From Streptosporangiales bacterium (lineage in GTDB: Bacteria; Actinomycetota; Actinomycetes; Streptosporangiales; WHST01), in NCBI GenBank assembly GCA_009379955.1, contig WHST01000069.1, positions 1-35,087 of the forward strand: a stretch of DNA of 35,087 nucleotides, read 5' to 3'. Both the position numbers and the translations under genes were made by a program. Position 1 is the stretch's first letter. Every line of letters begins with the position of its first letter. The notes under the pieces are model-generated. The model was not told the DNA's origin and did no database searches. It worked only from the letters and a program-made list of their open reading frames with translations. This document shows, piece by piece, positions 1 to 8,285 of this stretch.

Positions 1-119
1 CCCAACAACGACGTGGACGCTTCGCTGTCGCCAGGCGCGGCGCACCCAACAACGACGTGGACGCTTCGCTGTCGCCAGGCGCGGCGCACCCAACAACGAC
101 GTGGACGCTTCGCTGTCGC
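1..119. repeat. 44-bp tandem repeat array (about 2.7 copies)
   Basis: Three successive copies begin at 1, 45 and 89, each starting CCCAACAACGACGTGGACGC. The first two are identical 44-mers; the third stops after 31 bases at 119. The window starts at a unit boundary, so more copies may lie to the left. Each unit contains GTGGACGCTTCGC, one arm of the inverted repeat described next. No reading frame explains it. It lies beyond the 3' end of the minus-strand aminotransferase. Confidence 0.9.
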
Positions 120-142
120 TATGACGACGGCGAAGCGTCCAC
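101..142. terminator. Inverted repeat at the end of the tandem array, possible terminator
   Basis: GTGGACGCTTCGC (101-113) is matched by its exact reverse complement GCGAAGCGTCCAC (130-142), leaving a 16-base loop. It lies 30 bases past the stop codon of the minus-strand aminotransferase, where a terminator would be expected, but there is no clear T-run on either strand. The left arm is the same sequence repeated in the 44-bp array, so the array may have grown by duplicating this arm. Confidence 0.5.
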
Positions 143-171
143 GCGGATGAAGATCGGTGAGCGCTCCGTGC

Positions 172-1461
172 CTACAGGGCCGCCAGGGAGTCGGCGATGG
201 CGCGGAGGCCCTCGTCGACCTCGTCGGCGGTGATCGTCAGCGGCGGGGCGATGCGCAGCACGTTGCCGTACAGGCCGCCCTTGCCGATCAGCAGCCCGCG
301 CTCCCTGGTGCTCTCGAGCACCTTCGCCGCGGCCGCCGTCGACGGCGTCTTGCCGTCGGCCTCGACGAGCTCGACGCCGACCATCAGGCCCTTGCCCCGC
401 ACGTCGCCGACCACCGGGTACTTCGCCTGCAGCTCACGCAGCCCGGAGATCAGCCGCGAGCCGACCTCGTGGGCGTGCCGCTGCAGGTCGTGGTCGCGTA
501 CGTAGTCGAGCACGGCGAGCGCCGCGCGGGTGGCGACCGGATTGCCGCCGAACGTGGAGATCGAGTTCGCGTTGACACTGTCCATCAGGTCGCCCCGCGC
601 CACGATGCCGCCGATGGCGAGGCCGTTGCCGAGTCCCTTGGCGAACGTCATCGCGTCCGGCACCACACCGTGTGCCTGGATGCCCCAGAAGTGCTCGCCC
701 GTGCGGCCCCAGCCGGTCTGCACCTCGTCGGACACGAAGAGGATGCCGTACTCGTCGAGCACCTCCTTCATCGCGCCGAAGAACCCGTCCGGCGGCGTGG
801 CGAACCCGCCGACGCCCTGGATCGGCTCGGCGATCATGCAGGCGACGTCGCCGGCCGTGGTCGTGACGATCACCTCGCGCAGGTCGTCGACACACGCCGC
901 GATGAAGCCCTCGTCGTCGAGGTGACCGAACGGGCTGCGGAACCGGTAGCCCGAGTGCACGTAGCTCACGTTGACGGGGGTGAGGCTCGACGCCGACCAC
1001 CCGCGGTTGCCGGTGATGCCCATCGCGGCGTACGAGCGGCCGTGGTAGCTGTTGCGCAGCGCGAGGATCTGGTTGCTCCGCCGGTACTGCGTCGCGAGCA
1101 GGAGCGCTGCCTCGTTGGCCTCGGTGCCGGAGTTCGCGAAGAACACCTTCGCGTCCGGGATGCCGGACAGCTCGGCGATCCGCTCGGCGAGCTCCACCTG
1201 CTGCCGGATGAGATACAGCGTCGATGTGTGGACGACGCCGGTGTCGAGCTGCTCGCGTACGGCGTCGCGCACCTCGGGTACGCCGTAGCCGAGCATGTTG
1301 GTCAGGATGCCCGCGAAGAAGTCGAGGTACGTGTTGCCCTCACCGTCGGTCACCCGGCGACCGTCGCCCGAGACCAGCTCGATCGGCTGGTCGTAGAGCA
1401 CGGCGATCCAGTCCGGTAGTACCGCCTGGTGCCTCTTCCACAGATCCGCGTGCTCTCCCAT
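172..1461 (-). CDS. Class III (omega) aminotransferase, PLP-dependent
   Basis: A 429-residue pyridoxal-phosphate enzyme of aminotransferase class III (4-aminobutyrate / ornithine / alanine-glyoxylate group). Visible motifs are the cofactor-phosphate loop NSGTEANEAA (about residue 110), the aromatic/His pair SYHGRSYA (about 139), the ring-stacking Asp in LFVSDEVQTGWGRTG (about 240), the Schiff-base Lys in TFAKGLGNG (about 275), and STFGGNP (about 303). The length is normal and there is no signal peptide, so it is cytosolic. The start ATG has GGAGGG about 11 bases upstream. It stands alone, divergent from the two-component locus, so the amino donor (GABA, beta-alanine or another omega-amine) cannot be assigned. 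Relatives close to this sequence include AGXT2-like and beta-alanine/pyruvate enzymes. Confidence 0.9.
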   Translation of the reverse strand: MGEHADLWKRHQAVLPDWIAVLYDQPIELVSGDGRRVTDGEGNTYLDFFAGILTNMLGYGVPEVRDAVREQLDTGVVHTSTLYLIRQQVELAERIAELSGIPDAKVFFANSGTEANEAALLLATQYRRSNQILALRNSYHGRSYAAMGITGNRGWSASSLTPVNVSYVHSGYRFRSPFGHLDDEGFIAACVDDLREVIVTTTAGDVACMIAEPIQGVGGFATPPDGFFGAMKEVLDEYGILFVSDEVQTGWGRTGEHFWGIQAHGVVPDAMTFAKGLGNGLAIGGIVARGDLMDSVNANSISTFGGNPVATRAALAVLDYVRDHDLQRHAHEVGSRLISGLRELQAKYPVVGDVRGKGLMVGVELVEADGKTPSTAAAAKVLESTRERGLLIGKGGLYGNVLRIAPPLTITADEVDEGLRAIADSLAAL

Positions 1462-1563
1462 CGGCCACTCTCCCTCCGTTCGCCCGGCGTCCTTCTCTCA
1501 CCTTGCCATGTCGGGAGTGACTGTCCCACCGGCGTTCCGCTGGCTGGGACACGGCCGGAGCCG

Positions 1564-1603
1564 GGATGAGAGACTTCTCATCCGCATCTCATCACCGGCT
1601 CAG
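1564..1603 (+). promoter_or_regulatory. Operator-like direct repeats with 11-bp spacing plus palindrome
   Basis: CTCAT at 1577-1581, CTCAT at 1588-1592 and CTCAG at 1599-1603 recur every 11 bp on one face of the helix. This is the spacing of tandem half-sites bound by OmpR/PhoB-family regulators. The first half-site is also the right arm of a perfect palindrome, GGATGAGA (1564-1571) and TCTCATCC (1576-1583). The site ends 23 bases before the acidic-protein start and two genes before a response regulator of that family, so autoregulation is the simplest reading. It was identified by eye only. Confidence 0.55.
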
Positions 1604-1626
1604 TACGGACTGGCACCGTAGGGCAC

Positions 1627-1989
1627 ATGAAACACCTCCGCCGACCCGGCCGTCTCGTGGTCGTCCTCCTGCTCCTCGGCTGCGCCGTGCTCGCCGCGGC
1701 CCTGCTCACGGTCCGCAGCACGACGGCGCAGAGCCCGGAACCGTCGCTCGGTCCCCTCGTCGACGCGACCAGGACCAGCGGGTCGACGCCCACGCCGACC
1801 ACCGCGCCGCCGTCGACGACCTCGCCGTCCCCGTCGTCCCCGTCGGCCACCGACGACGATGACGACGACGGCGCCACGCCGGTGCCGCCCGGCAGCCCGT
1901 CGACCGCCGGTGACGACGATGACGACGATGATGACGACGACGACGACGACGGTCGCGGTCGAGGCCGCGGCCGCGGCGACGACGACTGA
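1627..1989 (+). CDS. Small secreted or membrane-anchored Asp-rich protein
   Basis: 120 residues. A basic N-terminus (KHLRRPGR) is followed by a hydrophobic helix (about residues 10-28) that reads as a signal peptide or anchor. After it come a Ser/Thr/Pro linker, a six-Asp run, a short Gly/Pro/Ser spacer, a 13-Asp run, an alternating Gly-Arg stretch and a DDD end. No catalytic domain is visible. It is the first gene of a same-strand group with the histidine kinase (41-base gap) and response regulator, behind the probable operator. An extracytoplasmic poly-Asp tail could bind metal ions or cationic peptides; that role is inferred from composition and neighbourhood. Although low in complexity, the frame has a plausible signal sequence, so I consider it a real gene. 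Confidence 0.65.
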   Translation: MKHLRRPGRLVVVLLLLGCAVLAAALLTVRSTTAQSPEPSLGPLVDATRTSGSTPTPTTAPPSTTSPSPSSPSATDDDDDDGATPVPPGSPSTAGDDDDDDDDDDDDDGRGRGRGRGDDD

Positions 1990-2030
1990 CGGATGTCCCC
2001 TCTCTGCCCTCGATCGTCCCGCACACTGGC

Positions 2031-3455
2031 GTGATGAAGATCAGCGCGAGGTTCCGCATCCTCTCCTGGATGCTGCTGCTCGTCGCGGTCGCGCTCCTGC
2101 TGTCGATCCTCGCCACCAGGGCGATCCTCGCCGGGGCGCTGACCGACCGCCTCGACGCGGAGCTCGCCCAGGAGGTGGGCGAGTTCCGGACGTTCGCGAA
2201 GGACACCAGGGCCGCGAGCGTCGACGACCTGCTCGCCGAGCACCTGCGGCAGAAGCTGCCCGACCGCAACGAGACGTTCTTCAGCATCGTCGGGGGCGTC
2301 GCGTCGCGCCGCTCGTCGCACACGCCGCCGGCGCGGCTCGACCAGGACGACGCCCTGGTCCGCGAGATCGCCTCGGCGCGCACGCCCAGGTACGGCTGGG
2401 CCGAGTCCTCCGTCGGAAGGGTGCGGTACGCGGTCGTTCCAGTGCGCCTCACGGGTGACACCCGCCTGGGGCACCTCGTTGCCGCCGAGTTCTACGACCT
2501 CGAGGCCCGCGAGAACGCCACCACCGTCCGGGTGCTCACCCTGGTCGGCTTCGGCTCGCTCGCGGTGGCCGGCGCGGTCGGCTGGGTCGTCGCCGGACGC
2601 GTGCTCGCCCCCGTTCGGCTGCTGCGGCAGATGGCCGGGCGGGTGACCGGCGAGGACCTCGCGGGTCGCATCGAGGTGACGGGCAACGACGACCTCGCCC
2701 AGCTCGCCTCGACGTTCAACACCATGCTCGACCGGCTCGAGCAGGGCTTCGCGACGCAACGGCGGTTCCTCGACGACGCGGGTCACGAGCTCCGCACGCC
2801 GATCACCGTGATCCGCGGCCATCTCGAGCTGATGGGCGACGACCCGCACGAGCGGGAGGAGACGCTCGCGCTGGTCAGCGACGAGCTCGCCCGGATGAAC
2901 CGCATCGTCGAGGACCTCCTGCTCCTCGCCCGGTCCGAGCAGCCCAACTTCCTGTCGCCGGGCGAGGTCGAGCTCGCCGACCTCACGGTGCAGGTCGTCG
3001 CGAAGTCCAGGGCGCTCGGCGACCGGCGCTGGGGCGTCGACGACATCGCCGAGCGCATCGTCCTCGCCGACAGCCAACGGCTGACACAGGCCCTCATGCA
3101 GCTCACTTCGAACGCCGTCGCGCACACGCGGCACGGCGACTCGATCGGCGTCGGCTCCGCCGTCAACGACAGCCGGGTCCTGTTGTGGGTACGCGACACC
3201 GGGCACGGCATCCCCGCGGACGAGCTCGACCAGCTGTTCGAACGCTTCAGCCGCGGCAGCAGGGCCGGGCGCGGGACGGGTGCGGGGCTGGGGCTCGCCA
3301 TCGTCAGATCGATCGCCCGCGCCCACGGCGGCACCGTCCGGGTCGCCAGCGAGGAGGGCAAGGGCGCGACGTTCACCCTCGACCTGCCTCTGCGCGACTG
3401 GACCGTCCCGCACGGTGGCCCGCGGGCCGTACGCCACGCCGGAGACCGGAGGTAG
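2031..3455 (+). CDS. Two-component sensor histidine kinase
   Basis: 474 residues. TM1 is at about 10-32, an extracytoplasmic sensor region at about 33-165 and TM2 at about 168-190. A HAMP linker follows (about 190-245), then a HisKA domain with phospho-acceptor His252 in the H-box DDAGHELRTP. The HATPase domain shows an N-box (LTSNAVAHT), G1 (DTGHGIP) and G2 (GTGAGLGLAIV). This is the classic membrane-bound EnvZ/PhoR-like layout. The start is GTG 2031 or the adjoining ATG 2034; neither has a convincing Shine-Dalgarno sequence. The cognate regulator follows 5 bases after the stop. The sensor region resembles no ligand-binding fold I can name, so the signal is unknown; the upstream acidic protein is a candidate partner. 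Confidence 0.93.
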   Translation: MMKISARFRILSWMLLLVAVALLLSILATRAILAGALTDRLDAELAQEVGEFRTFAKDTRAASVDDLLAEHLRQKLPDRNETFFSIVGGVASRRSSHTPPARLDQDDALVREIASARTPRYGWAESSVGRVRYAVVPVRLTGDTRLGHLVAAEFYDLEARENATTVRVLTLVGFGSLAVAGAVGWVVAGRVLAPVRLLRQMAGRVTGEDLAGRIEVTGNDDLAQLASTFNTMLDRLEQGFATQRRFLDDAGHELRTPITVIRGHLELMGDDPHEREETLALVSDELARMNRIVEDLLLLARSEQPNFLSPGEVELADLTVQVVAKSRALGDRRWGVDDIAERIVLADSQRLTQALMQLTSNAVAHTRHGDSIGVGSAVNDSRVLLWVRDTGHGIPADELDQLFERFSRGSRAGRGTGAGLGLAIVRSIARAHGGTVRVASEEGKGATFTLDLPLRDWTVPHGGPRAVRHAGDRR

Positions 3456-3460
3456 ATGAC

Positions 3461-4138
3461 ATGGCCAGCCGCATCCTCATCGCGGAGGACGAGGCGCGGA
3501 TCGCGTCGTTCGTCGAGAAGGGACTGCGCGCCAACGGCTTCACGACCACGATCGCGACTGACGGCACCACCGCCTACAGCCTCGCGAAGTCGGGGGCGTT
3601 CGACCTCGTCGTCCTCGACATCGGCCTGCCGGGCGAGGACGGCTTCAGCGTGCTGCGCAGGCTGCGTGCCGAGCGGGTGACGATCCCGGTCATCATCCTG
3701 ACCGCGCGCGACGAGGTGGCCGACCGGGTGGCGGGACTCGAGGGCGGCGCCGACGACTACGTGCCCAAGCCGTTCGCGTTCGAGGAGCTCCTCGCCCGCG
3801 TCCGGCTGCGGCTCTACGCCGACCACGTCGCGGAACCCACGACGCTGCGCGCCGGTGCCGTGGTCCTCGACCTGCGCACCCGCAAGGCGACCATCGGCGA
3901 CAAGGTGGTGGAGCTGAGCGCCCGCGAGTTCGCCCTCGCCGAGCTGCTGGTGCGCCACCCGGACCAGGTGCTGTCCCGCGAGCAGATCCTCAGCCACGTC
4001 TGGGGCCTCGACTTCGACCCCGGGTCGAACGTCGTCGACGTCTACATCAGGTACCTGCGCCGCAAGCTCGGCGCCGACACCATCGCGACCGTCCGCGGCA
4101 TGGGGTACCGCCTGGTGGCTCAGGAGTCCGGCGGCTGA
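3461..4138 (+). CDS. OmpR/PhoB-family response regulator
   Basis: 225 residues. The N-terminal receiver (about 1-115) has the acidic pocket ED (10-11), phospho-acceptor Asp53 in VVLDIGLPG, the conserved Thr in ILTARD and Lys103 in VPKPF. The C-terminal winged helix (about 128-222) shows LSAREFALAELL, the recognition-helix region NVVDVYIRYLRRKL and the final wing VRGMGYRL. ATG 3461 is chosen because GGAGG lies 9 bases upstream and translation from it begins exactly with the receiver fold. It is co-transcribed with the kinase and probably acts on the 11-bp-spaced repeats at 1577-1603 and on unknown targets. Confidence 0.95.
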   Translation: MASRILIAEDEARIASFVEKGLRANGFTTTIATDGTTAYSLAKSGAFDLVVLDIGLPGEDGFSVLRRLRAERVTIPVIILTARDEVADRVAGLEGGADDYVPKPFAFEELLARVRLRLYADHVAEPTTLRAGAVVLDLRTRKATIGDKVVELSAREFALAELLVRHPDQVLSREQILSHVWGLDFDPGSNVVDVYIRYLRRKLGADTIATVRGMGYRLVAQESGG

Positions 4139-4150
4139 ACCGCCACGAGC

Positions 4151-4576
4151 TCACCGCCGCGTCGTCGCGGCGACGCCGGCGATCAGGATGCCGCCGACCA
4201 CGAGGTGCATGCAGAGCAGCGTGACCATCGCCCCGACGCTCACCGCGCCCAGCGGCCCGGTCAGCGAGATCGCGAGCACGACACCCGAGACGATCAGCCA
4301 GACCATCCGCCCGCGCGCCAGCAGCCGCTCGAGCAGCGCGAGCAGGCCCAATCCAACCGCGCTCGCACCTACGGCCATCAGCAGCACCGCGAGCGGCCCG
4401 ACGTGCATCTGCCCGCCCGCCCGGACGATGAGGTCGACCCCGGCCACCGGCACGGCGACCGCCCACACGGCGAACCCGCCCGCGACCGCGCCGAGCGCCG
4501 CGCTCAGGCGCTTCCCCCAGGCTGCCGTCCCGCGCATGTTCGGTTCGGCTGCCGCCTCGTTCGCGGTGTTCGTCAT
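4151..4576 (-). CDS. Four-helix membrane protein, DUF6069-like
   Basis: 141 residues with a polar N-terminus (about 1-22) followed by four hydrophobic segments at about 25-50, 60-83, 92-112 and 116-136. A conserved-looking GAVSVGAMVTLLCMHLVVGG stretch lies near the end. Length and layout match actinobacterial DUF6069 membrane proteins, which have no known function; I recall the family from memory. It is convergent with the response regulator (12 bases between stops) and divergent from the ABC exporter, so it is not in either operon. No enzymatic motif is seen. Confidence 0.7.
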   Translation of the reverse strand: MTNTANEAAAEPNMRGTAAWGKRLSAALGAVAGGFAVWAVAVPVAGVDLIVRAGGQMHVGPLAVLLMAVGASAVGLGLLALLERLLARGRMVWLIVSGVVLAISLTGPLGAVSVGAMVTLLCMHLVVGGILIAGVAATTRR

Positions 4577-4684
4577 CTCGAGCCCATCCCCTCGGTCGTG
4601 CCCGTCGGGTACTGCCGTCGCCGAGAACGCTACGGACGGTACGCGACGCCCGAGCAGTACCGCAGGAACAGAGTCGGAAATCGG

Positions 4685-4715
4685 TTGCCGGACTGTCGGC
4701 CGGGACGGGTAGCGT
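4685..4715 (+). promoter_or_regulatory. Possible promoter giving a leaderless exporter mRNA
   Basis: TTGCCG (4685-4690) and TAGCGT (4710-4715) are separated by 19 bases. The latter fits the TANNNT pattern common for actinobacterial -10 boxes and ends 7 bases before GTG 4723. No Shine-Dalgarno sequence precedes that GTG, so a leaderless transcript starting at or next to the start codon fits best. Identified by eye. Confidence 0.4.
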
Positions 4716-4722
4716 CCTGATC

Positions 4723-5655
4723 GTGGCAGAAACCCGCACGCTCGTGCACGCGCGCGCCCTGGTCAAGCGCTTCGGCTCGTTCGAGGCCGTGCGCGGGATC
4801 GACCTCGACGTGCGCCGCGGCGAGTTCTTCGGCTTCCTCGGGCCGAACGGCGCGGGCAAGAGCTCGACCATGCGCATGGTCGCCTGCGTGTCGCCACCCA
4901 CGGGCGGCGAGCTGTCGATCCTCGAGATGGATCCACGCCGGGAAGGACCGGAGATCCGGGCCCGCCTCGGCGTCGTGCCCCAGGACGACACGCTCGACAC
5001 CGAGCTCACCTGCCGCGAGAACCTCGTGGTCTACGCCCGCTACTTCGGCATCCCGCGCCGTATCGCCAAGCAGCGGGCCGACGAGCTACTCGAGTTCGTC
5101 CAGCTCACCGACCGGGCCGGCGACAAGGTGGAGCCGCTGTCCGGCGGCATGAAGCGGCGACTGACCATCGCGCGCTCGCTCGTCAACGAGCCCGAGCTGC
5201 TGCTGCTCGACGAGCCGACGACCGGGCTCGACCCGCAGGCACGCCACCTGGTCTGGGACAAGCTGTTCCGGCTCAAGACCCAGGGCGTCACCCTCGTCCT
5301 CACCACGCACTACATGGACGAGGCCGAGCAGCTCTGCGACCGGCTCGTGGTCATGGACAAGGGCGAGATCGCCGCGCAGGGCTCGCCCCGCGAGCTGATC
5401 GGGCGCTACGCCACCCGCGAGGTCGTCGAGCTGCGGTTCGACGTCGCCGACCACGGCGACGTGGCGACCAAGCTCGACGGCATCGTCGAGCGTCAGGAGG
5501 TGCTGCCCGACCGCATCCTGCTGTACTCCGACCATGGCGAAACCGCCCTGGCCGAGGTCCACGACCGCGGCCTGTCGCCGCTCAGCGCCCTGGTGCGGCG
5601 CAGCACGCTGGAGGACGTCTTCCTCCGCCTCACCGGCCGCACGCTCGTCGACTGA
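4723..5655 (+). CDS. ABC-2 type exporter ATP-binding protein (NodI/DrrA-like)
   Basis: 310 residues. Walker A is GPNGAGKSS (about 44-52), the Q-loop VPQDD, the signature LSGGMKRRL, Walker B LLLLDEPTTGLDP and the switch His in LTTHYMDEAEQL. A C-terminal extension of about 80 residues (after 230) is typical of the NodI/DrrA/CcmA group. The protein hydrolyses ATP at the inner membrane face for the two permeases that follow. GTG 4723 is used because the fold begins immediately and a TANNNT box sits 7 bases upstream. The stop is one base before the next start. The substrate is unknown; related exporters carry drugs, lipids or lipo-oligosaccharides. Confidence 0.93.
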   Translation: MAETRTLVHARALVKRFGSFEAVRGIDLDVRRGEFFGFLGPNGAGKSSTMRMVACVSPPTGGELSILEMDPRREGPEIRARLGVVPQDDTLDTELTCRENLVVYARYFGIPRRIAKQRADELLEFVQLTDRAGDKVEPLSGGMKRRLTIARSLVNEPELLLLDEPTTGLDPQARHLVWDKLFRLKTQGVTLVLTTHYMDEAEQLCDRLVVMDKGEIAAQGSPRELIGRYATREVVELRFDVADHGDVATKLDGIVERQEVLPDRILLYSDHGETALAEVHDRGLSPLSALVRRSTLEDVFLRLTGRTLVD

Positions 5656-5656
5656 C

Positions 5657-6439
5657 ATGAGCGTCTCCGCCGCCAACGCGTCCCACGCGTTCGAGTGCTA
5701 CATCCAGCAGTACCGCCGCACCTGGCGCGGCAGCGTCTTCTCCACGTTCCTCATGCCGCTGGTCTACCTCGGGGCGATGGGAGTCGGGGTCGGCACCCTC
5801 ATCGACGACCCCGGCGTGACGGGCTCGCTCGGCGGCTCGTACCTCGACTTCCTGGCACCGGGCCTGCTCGCCGCGTCGGTCCTGCTGGTGGTCATCGGCG
5901 AGTGCACCTGGCCGGTCATCTCGCAGATCAAGTGGGACAAGACCTTCTACGCCATGCTCGCCACGCCGCTGAGCAGCACCGACGTCCTCGTCGGCCACCT
6001 CGCGTGGGTCGGCGTGCGCGCGGCCATGACGGCCGCGGCGACGTACCTCGCGATGCTGGTCTTCGGCGTGGTCGACCACGCACTGTCCCTGCTGACCCTG
6101 CCGGCCGCGATCCTCACCGGCCTGGCGCTCGCCACGCCGATCTACGCGTTCGCGGTGACGCGCAAGAACGAAGCATCGTTCTCGCTGCTCTACCGGTTCG
6201 GCAGCGTGCCGCTCTTCCTGTTCTCCGGCACCTTCTTCCCGGTCACCGAGCTGCCCACCGCGGTCCAGCCGCTTGCGTACGTCTCGCCGCTGTGGCACGG
6301 CGTCGACCTGTGCCGCACCCTCGTCGCCGGCGGCACGACGCTGCCGATGGCGCTGCTCCACGTCGGCTACCTCGCCGGCTGGATGGTGGTCGGCTTCGTG
6401 CTCGCCCGCCGCGGGTTCGCCAGGCGGATGGTGGTGTGA
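5657..6439 (+). CDS. ABC-2 type permease, first subunit (NodJ-like)
   Basis: 260 residues from ATG 5657, which follows the ATPase stop by one base. The protein has a cytoplasmic N-terminal amphipathic segment (YIQQYRRTWRG) and about six membrane helices. It also has the ABC-2 signature region near SGTFFPVTELPTAVQPLAYVSP (about 200-220), followed by an amphipathic segment and a last helix. It probably pairs with the next permease as a heterodimer over two copies of the ATPase. Translation is likely coupled along the operon because intergenic gaps are one base each. Confidence 0.92.
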   Translation: MSVSAANASHAFECYIQQYRRTWRGSVFSTFLMPLVYLGAMGVGVGTLIDDPGVTGSLGGSYLDFLAPGLLAASVLLVVIGECTWPVISQIKWDKTFYAMLATPLSSTDVLVGHLAWVGVRAAMTAAATYLAMLVFGVVDHALSLLTLPAAILTGLALATPIYAFAVTRKNEASFSLLYRFGSVPLFLFSGTFFPVTELPTAVQPLAYVSPLWHGVDLCRTLVAGGTTLPMALLHVGYLAGWMVVGFVLARRGFARRMVV

Positions 6440-6440
6440 G

Positions 6441-7238
6441 GTGGTCACCACGATGTTCGTCACGCGCTCGATGACCAGCCGCGGCAAGGGCCGCAGGATG
6501 TTCGAGCGCAACGTCCTCGCCTACCGCAGCGGCTGGTTCGTCTTCGCCTCGGGGCTGTTCGAGCCGGTGTTCTACCTGTTCTCGCTGGGCATCGGTCTCG
6601 GTGCGCTCGTCGGCACGATCGACGTCGGCGGCCGGCAGGTGCCGTACCCCGTGTTCGTCGCACCGGCGATGCTCGCGGTGTCGGCCATGAACGGCGCGCT
6701 CACCGAGACGACCTTCAACATGTTCGCGCGGCTCAAGTACGCGCGGCTCTACGACTCGGTCCTCGCCACACCGATGCGTCCGGTCGACGTCGCCCTCGGC
6801 GAGATCGCCTGGGCGCTCGCGCGGGGCGGCTGCTACTCGGCGGCGTTCCTCGCGCTGATGGCCGTCATGGGCTATGTCGAGTCCTGGTACGGGCTGCTCG
6901 CGCTGCCCGCGACGATCCTCATCGGCTACGCGTTCGGCGCCGTCGGCATGGCGTTCGCGACGTTCATGCGCAGCTGGCAGGACTTCGACTACCTCGGCTT
7001 CGTCATCATGGTGCTGTTCCTGCTGTCGGCGACGTTCTACCCGCTCGACGTCTACCCCGACTGGGTGCAGCCGATCGTGCAGTGGACCCCGCTGACCCAG
7101 TCCGTCGAGCTGATCCGCGAGCTGACCACCGGCAGCATCTCCGCCATGACCGCCGTGCACGCCGGCTACCTCGCGGTGCTCAGCGTCGCCGGCTCCGTCG
7201 CGTCGAGCCGCCGCATCGACCGCCTGCTCTGCCAGTGA
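6441..7238 (+). CDS. ABC-2 type permease, second subunit (NodJ-like)
   Basis: 265 residues if started at GTG 6441, one base after the previous stop; ATG 6453 is an alternative. About six membrane helices are visible, with the characteristic SATFYPLDVYPDWVQPIVQWTP segment (about 195-216). This corresponds to the SGTFFPVTELP segment of the first permease, so the pair probably arose by duplication. It ends 10 bases from the convergent DUF2469 gene. The three-gene exporter is complete; no dedicated regulator is adjacent. Confidence 0.92.
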   Translation: MVTTMFVTRSMTSRGKGRRMFERNVLAYRSGWFVFASGLFEPVFYLFSLGIGLGALVGTIDVGGRQVPYPVFVAPAMLAVSAMNGALTETTFNMFARLKYARLYDSVLATPMRPVDVALGEIAWALARGGCYSAAFLALMAVMGYVESWYGLLALPATILIGYAFGAVGMAFATFMRSWQDFDYLGFVIMVLFLLSATFYPLDVYPDWVQPIVQWTPLTQSVELIRELTTGSISAMTAVHAGYLAVLSVAGSVASSRRIDRLLCQ

Positions 7239-7248
7239 GGCGCGCCGG

Positions 7249-7572
7249 TCAGACCTCGCCGTCCTTCGGGAGGTCGAGGTCGTCGCTCTGGGCGAGCTCC
7301 TCGATGTTGACGTCCTTGAACGTCACCACCCGCACGCTCTTCACGAACCGCTTCATCCGGTAGAGGTCCCACACCCAGGCGTCGGTCATGGTGACCTCGA
7401 AGTACACCTCGCCGGTGCCCGACGTGCGCACCTGCAGCTGGACGTCGTTGGTCAGGTAGAAGCGCCGCTCCGTCTCGACCGAGTGCGTGAACAGGCGGAG
7501 CACGTCGCGGTACTCCTTGTAGAGCTGGAGCTCCATCTCGGTCTCGTACTTCTCGAGATCCTCGGTACTCAT
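7249..7572 (-). CDS. DUF2469 family protein
   Basis: 107 residues, beginning MSTEDLEKYETEMELQLYKE and rich in aromatic and charged residues, with FEVTMTDAWVWDLYR in the middle. It matches the small conserved actinobacterial DUF2469 family (mycobacterial Rv2901c type), normally found just after rnhB as here. The function is unknown. ATG 7572 overlaps the rnhB stop as ATGA. The GAG/GAA codons at the end of rnhB provide a purine-rich ribosome binding site. It is the last gene of the long housekeeping cluster and cytosolic by sequence. Confidence 0.92.
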   Translation of the reverse strand: MSTEDLEKYETEMELQLYKEYRDVLRLFTHSVETERRFYLTNDVQLQVRTSGTGEVYFEVTMTDAWVWDLYRMKRFVKSVRVVTFKDVNIEELAQSDDLDLPKDGEV

Positions 7573-8285
7573 GCGCGCCTCACCTCTTCCTCCTCCTCGA
7601 GCGTCAGGCCGTCGATCGGGGCCTCCCCGTCATCATGTCTCATCGCGCCCCGCACCGTGACGAACCGCCGACGGTGCTCCGGACACGGTCCGTGGTCGGC
7701 GAGTGTCCTGCGGTGACCCGCTGTCACGTAGCCCTTGTGCACGTCGAACCCGTACGCGGGGAACTCCTCGTGCATCTCCGTCATCAGCCGGTCCCTGGTG
7801 ACCTTGGCGATCACCGATGCCGCGGCCACGCAGCCGATCACGGCGTCGCCCTTGGGCACGGCCAGCCCGGGGACCCCGAGGCCGCTCACCGGGAAGCCGT
7901 CGCTCAGCACGTAGCGCGGCTGCGGGTCGAGCCGCGCGAGCGCCCGGCGCATGCCCTCGATGTCCGCGACGTGCATGCCGAGCCGGTCGCACTCCCCGGC
8001 CGCCACGACGACGACACTCCAGGCGAGCGCACGCCGGACGATCTCCCGGTACGCGCGCTCGCGCTTGAGCGGGGTCATGACCTTGGAGTCGGCGAGCTCC
8101 GGGACGATGCCCCGCTGCCCGCCGGGCAGGATCGCCGCACCCACCACCAGTGGCCCGGCACACGCGCCCCGTCCTGCCTCGTCGACGCCCGCCACCGGGG
8201 CGAGGCCCGACCTGGCCAGCGCCCGCTCGTATCCGTAGAGGCCGGAGTCGCGGCGCACGCGGATGGGCTGTGTGGTGCCGATCAT
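7569..8285 (-). CDS. rnhB: Ribonuclease HII
   Basis: 238 residues. RNase HII cleaves RNA in RNA/DNA hybrids and starts removal of single ribonucleotides from DNA. The catalytic motif VAGVDEAGRG gives Asp35 and Glu36; later motifs include LADSK, YVLSDGF and the GDAVIGCVAAASVIAKVTRD helix. ATG 8285 is preferred over ATG 8303 because it overlaps the lepB stop as ATGA, as expected for coupled genes. The C-terminal EEEEEVRRA is encoded by GAG/GAA codons that also form the ribosome binding site of the next gene. Length is normal. Confidence 0.95.
   Translation of the reverse strand: MIGTTQPIRVRRDSGLYGYERALARSGLAPVAGVDEAGRGACAGPLVVGAAILPGGQRGIVPELADSKVMTPLKRERAYREIVRRALAWSVVVVAAGECDRLGMHVADIEGMRRALARLDPQPRYVLSDGFPVSGLGVPGLAVPKGDAVIGCVAAASVIAKVTRDRLMTEMHEEFPAYGFDVHKGYVTAGHRRTLADHGPCPEHRRRFVTVRGAMRHDDGEAPIDGLTLEEEEEVRRA

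Noticed and set aside
157-1419. Long plus-strand frame opposite the aminotransferase
   Set aside because: Arg/Val/Asp-rich translation typical of antisense frames in GC-rich DNA; the minus strand encodes a clear enzyme.
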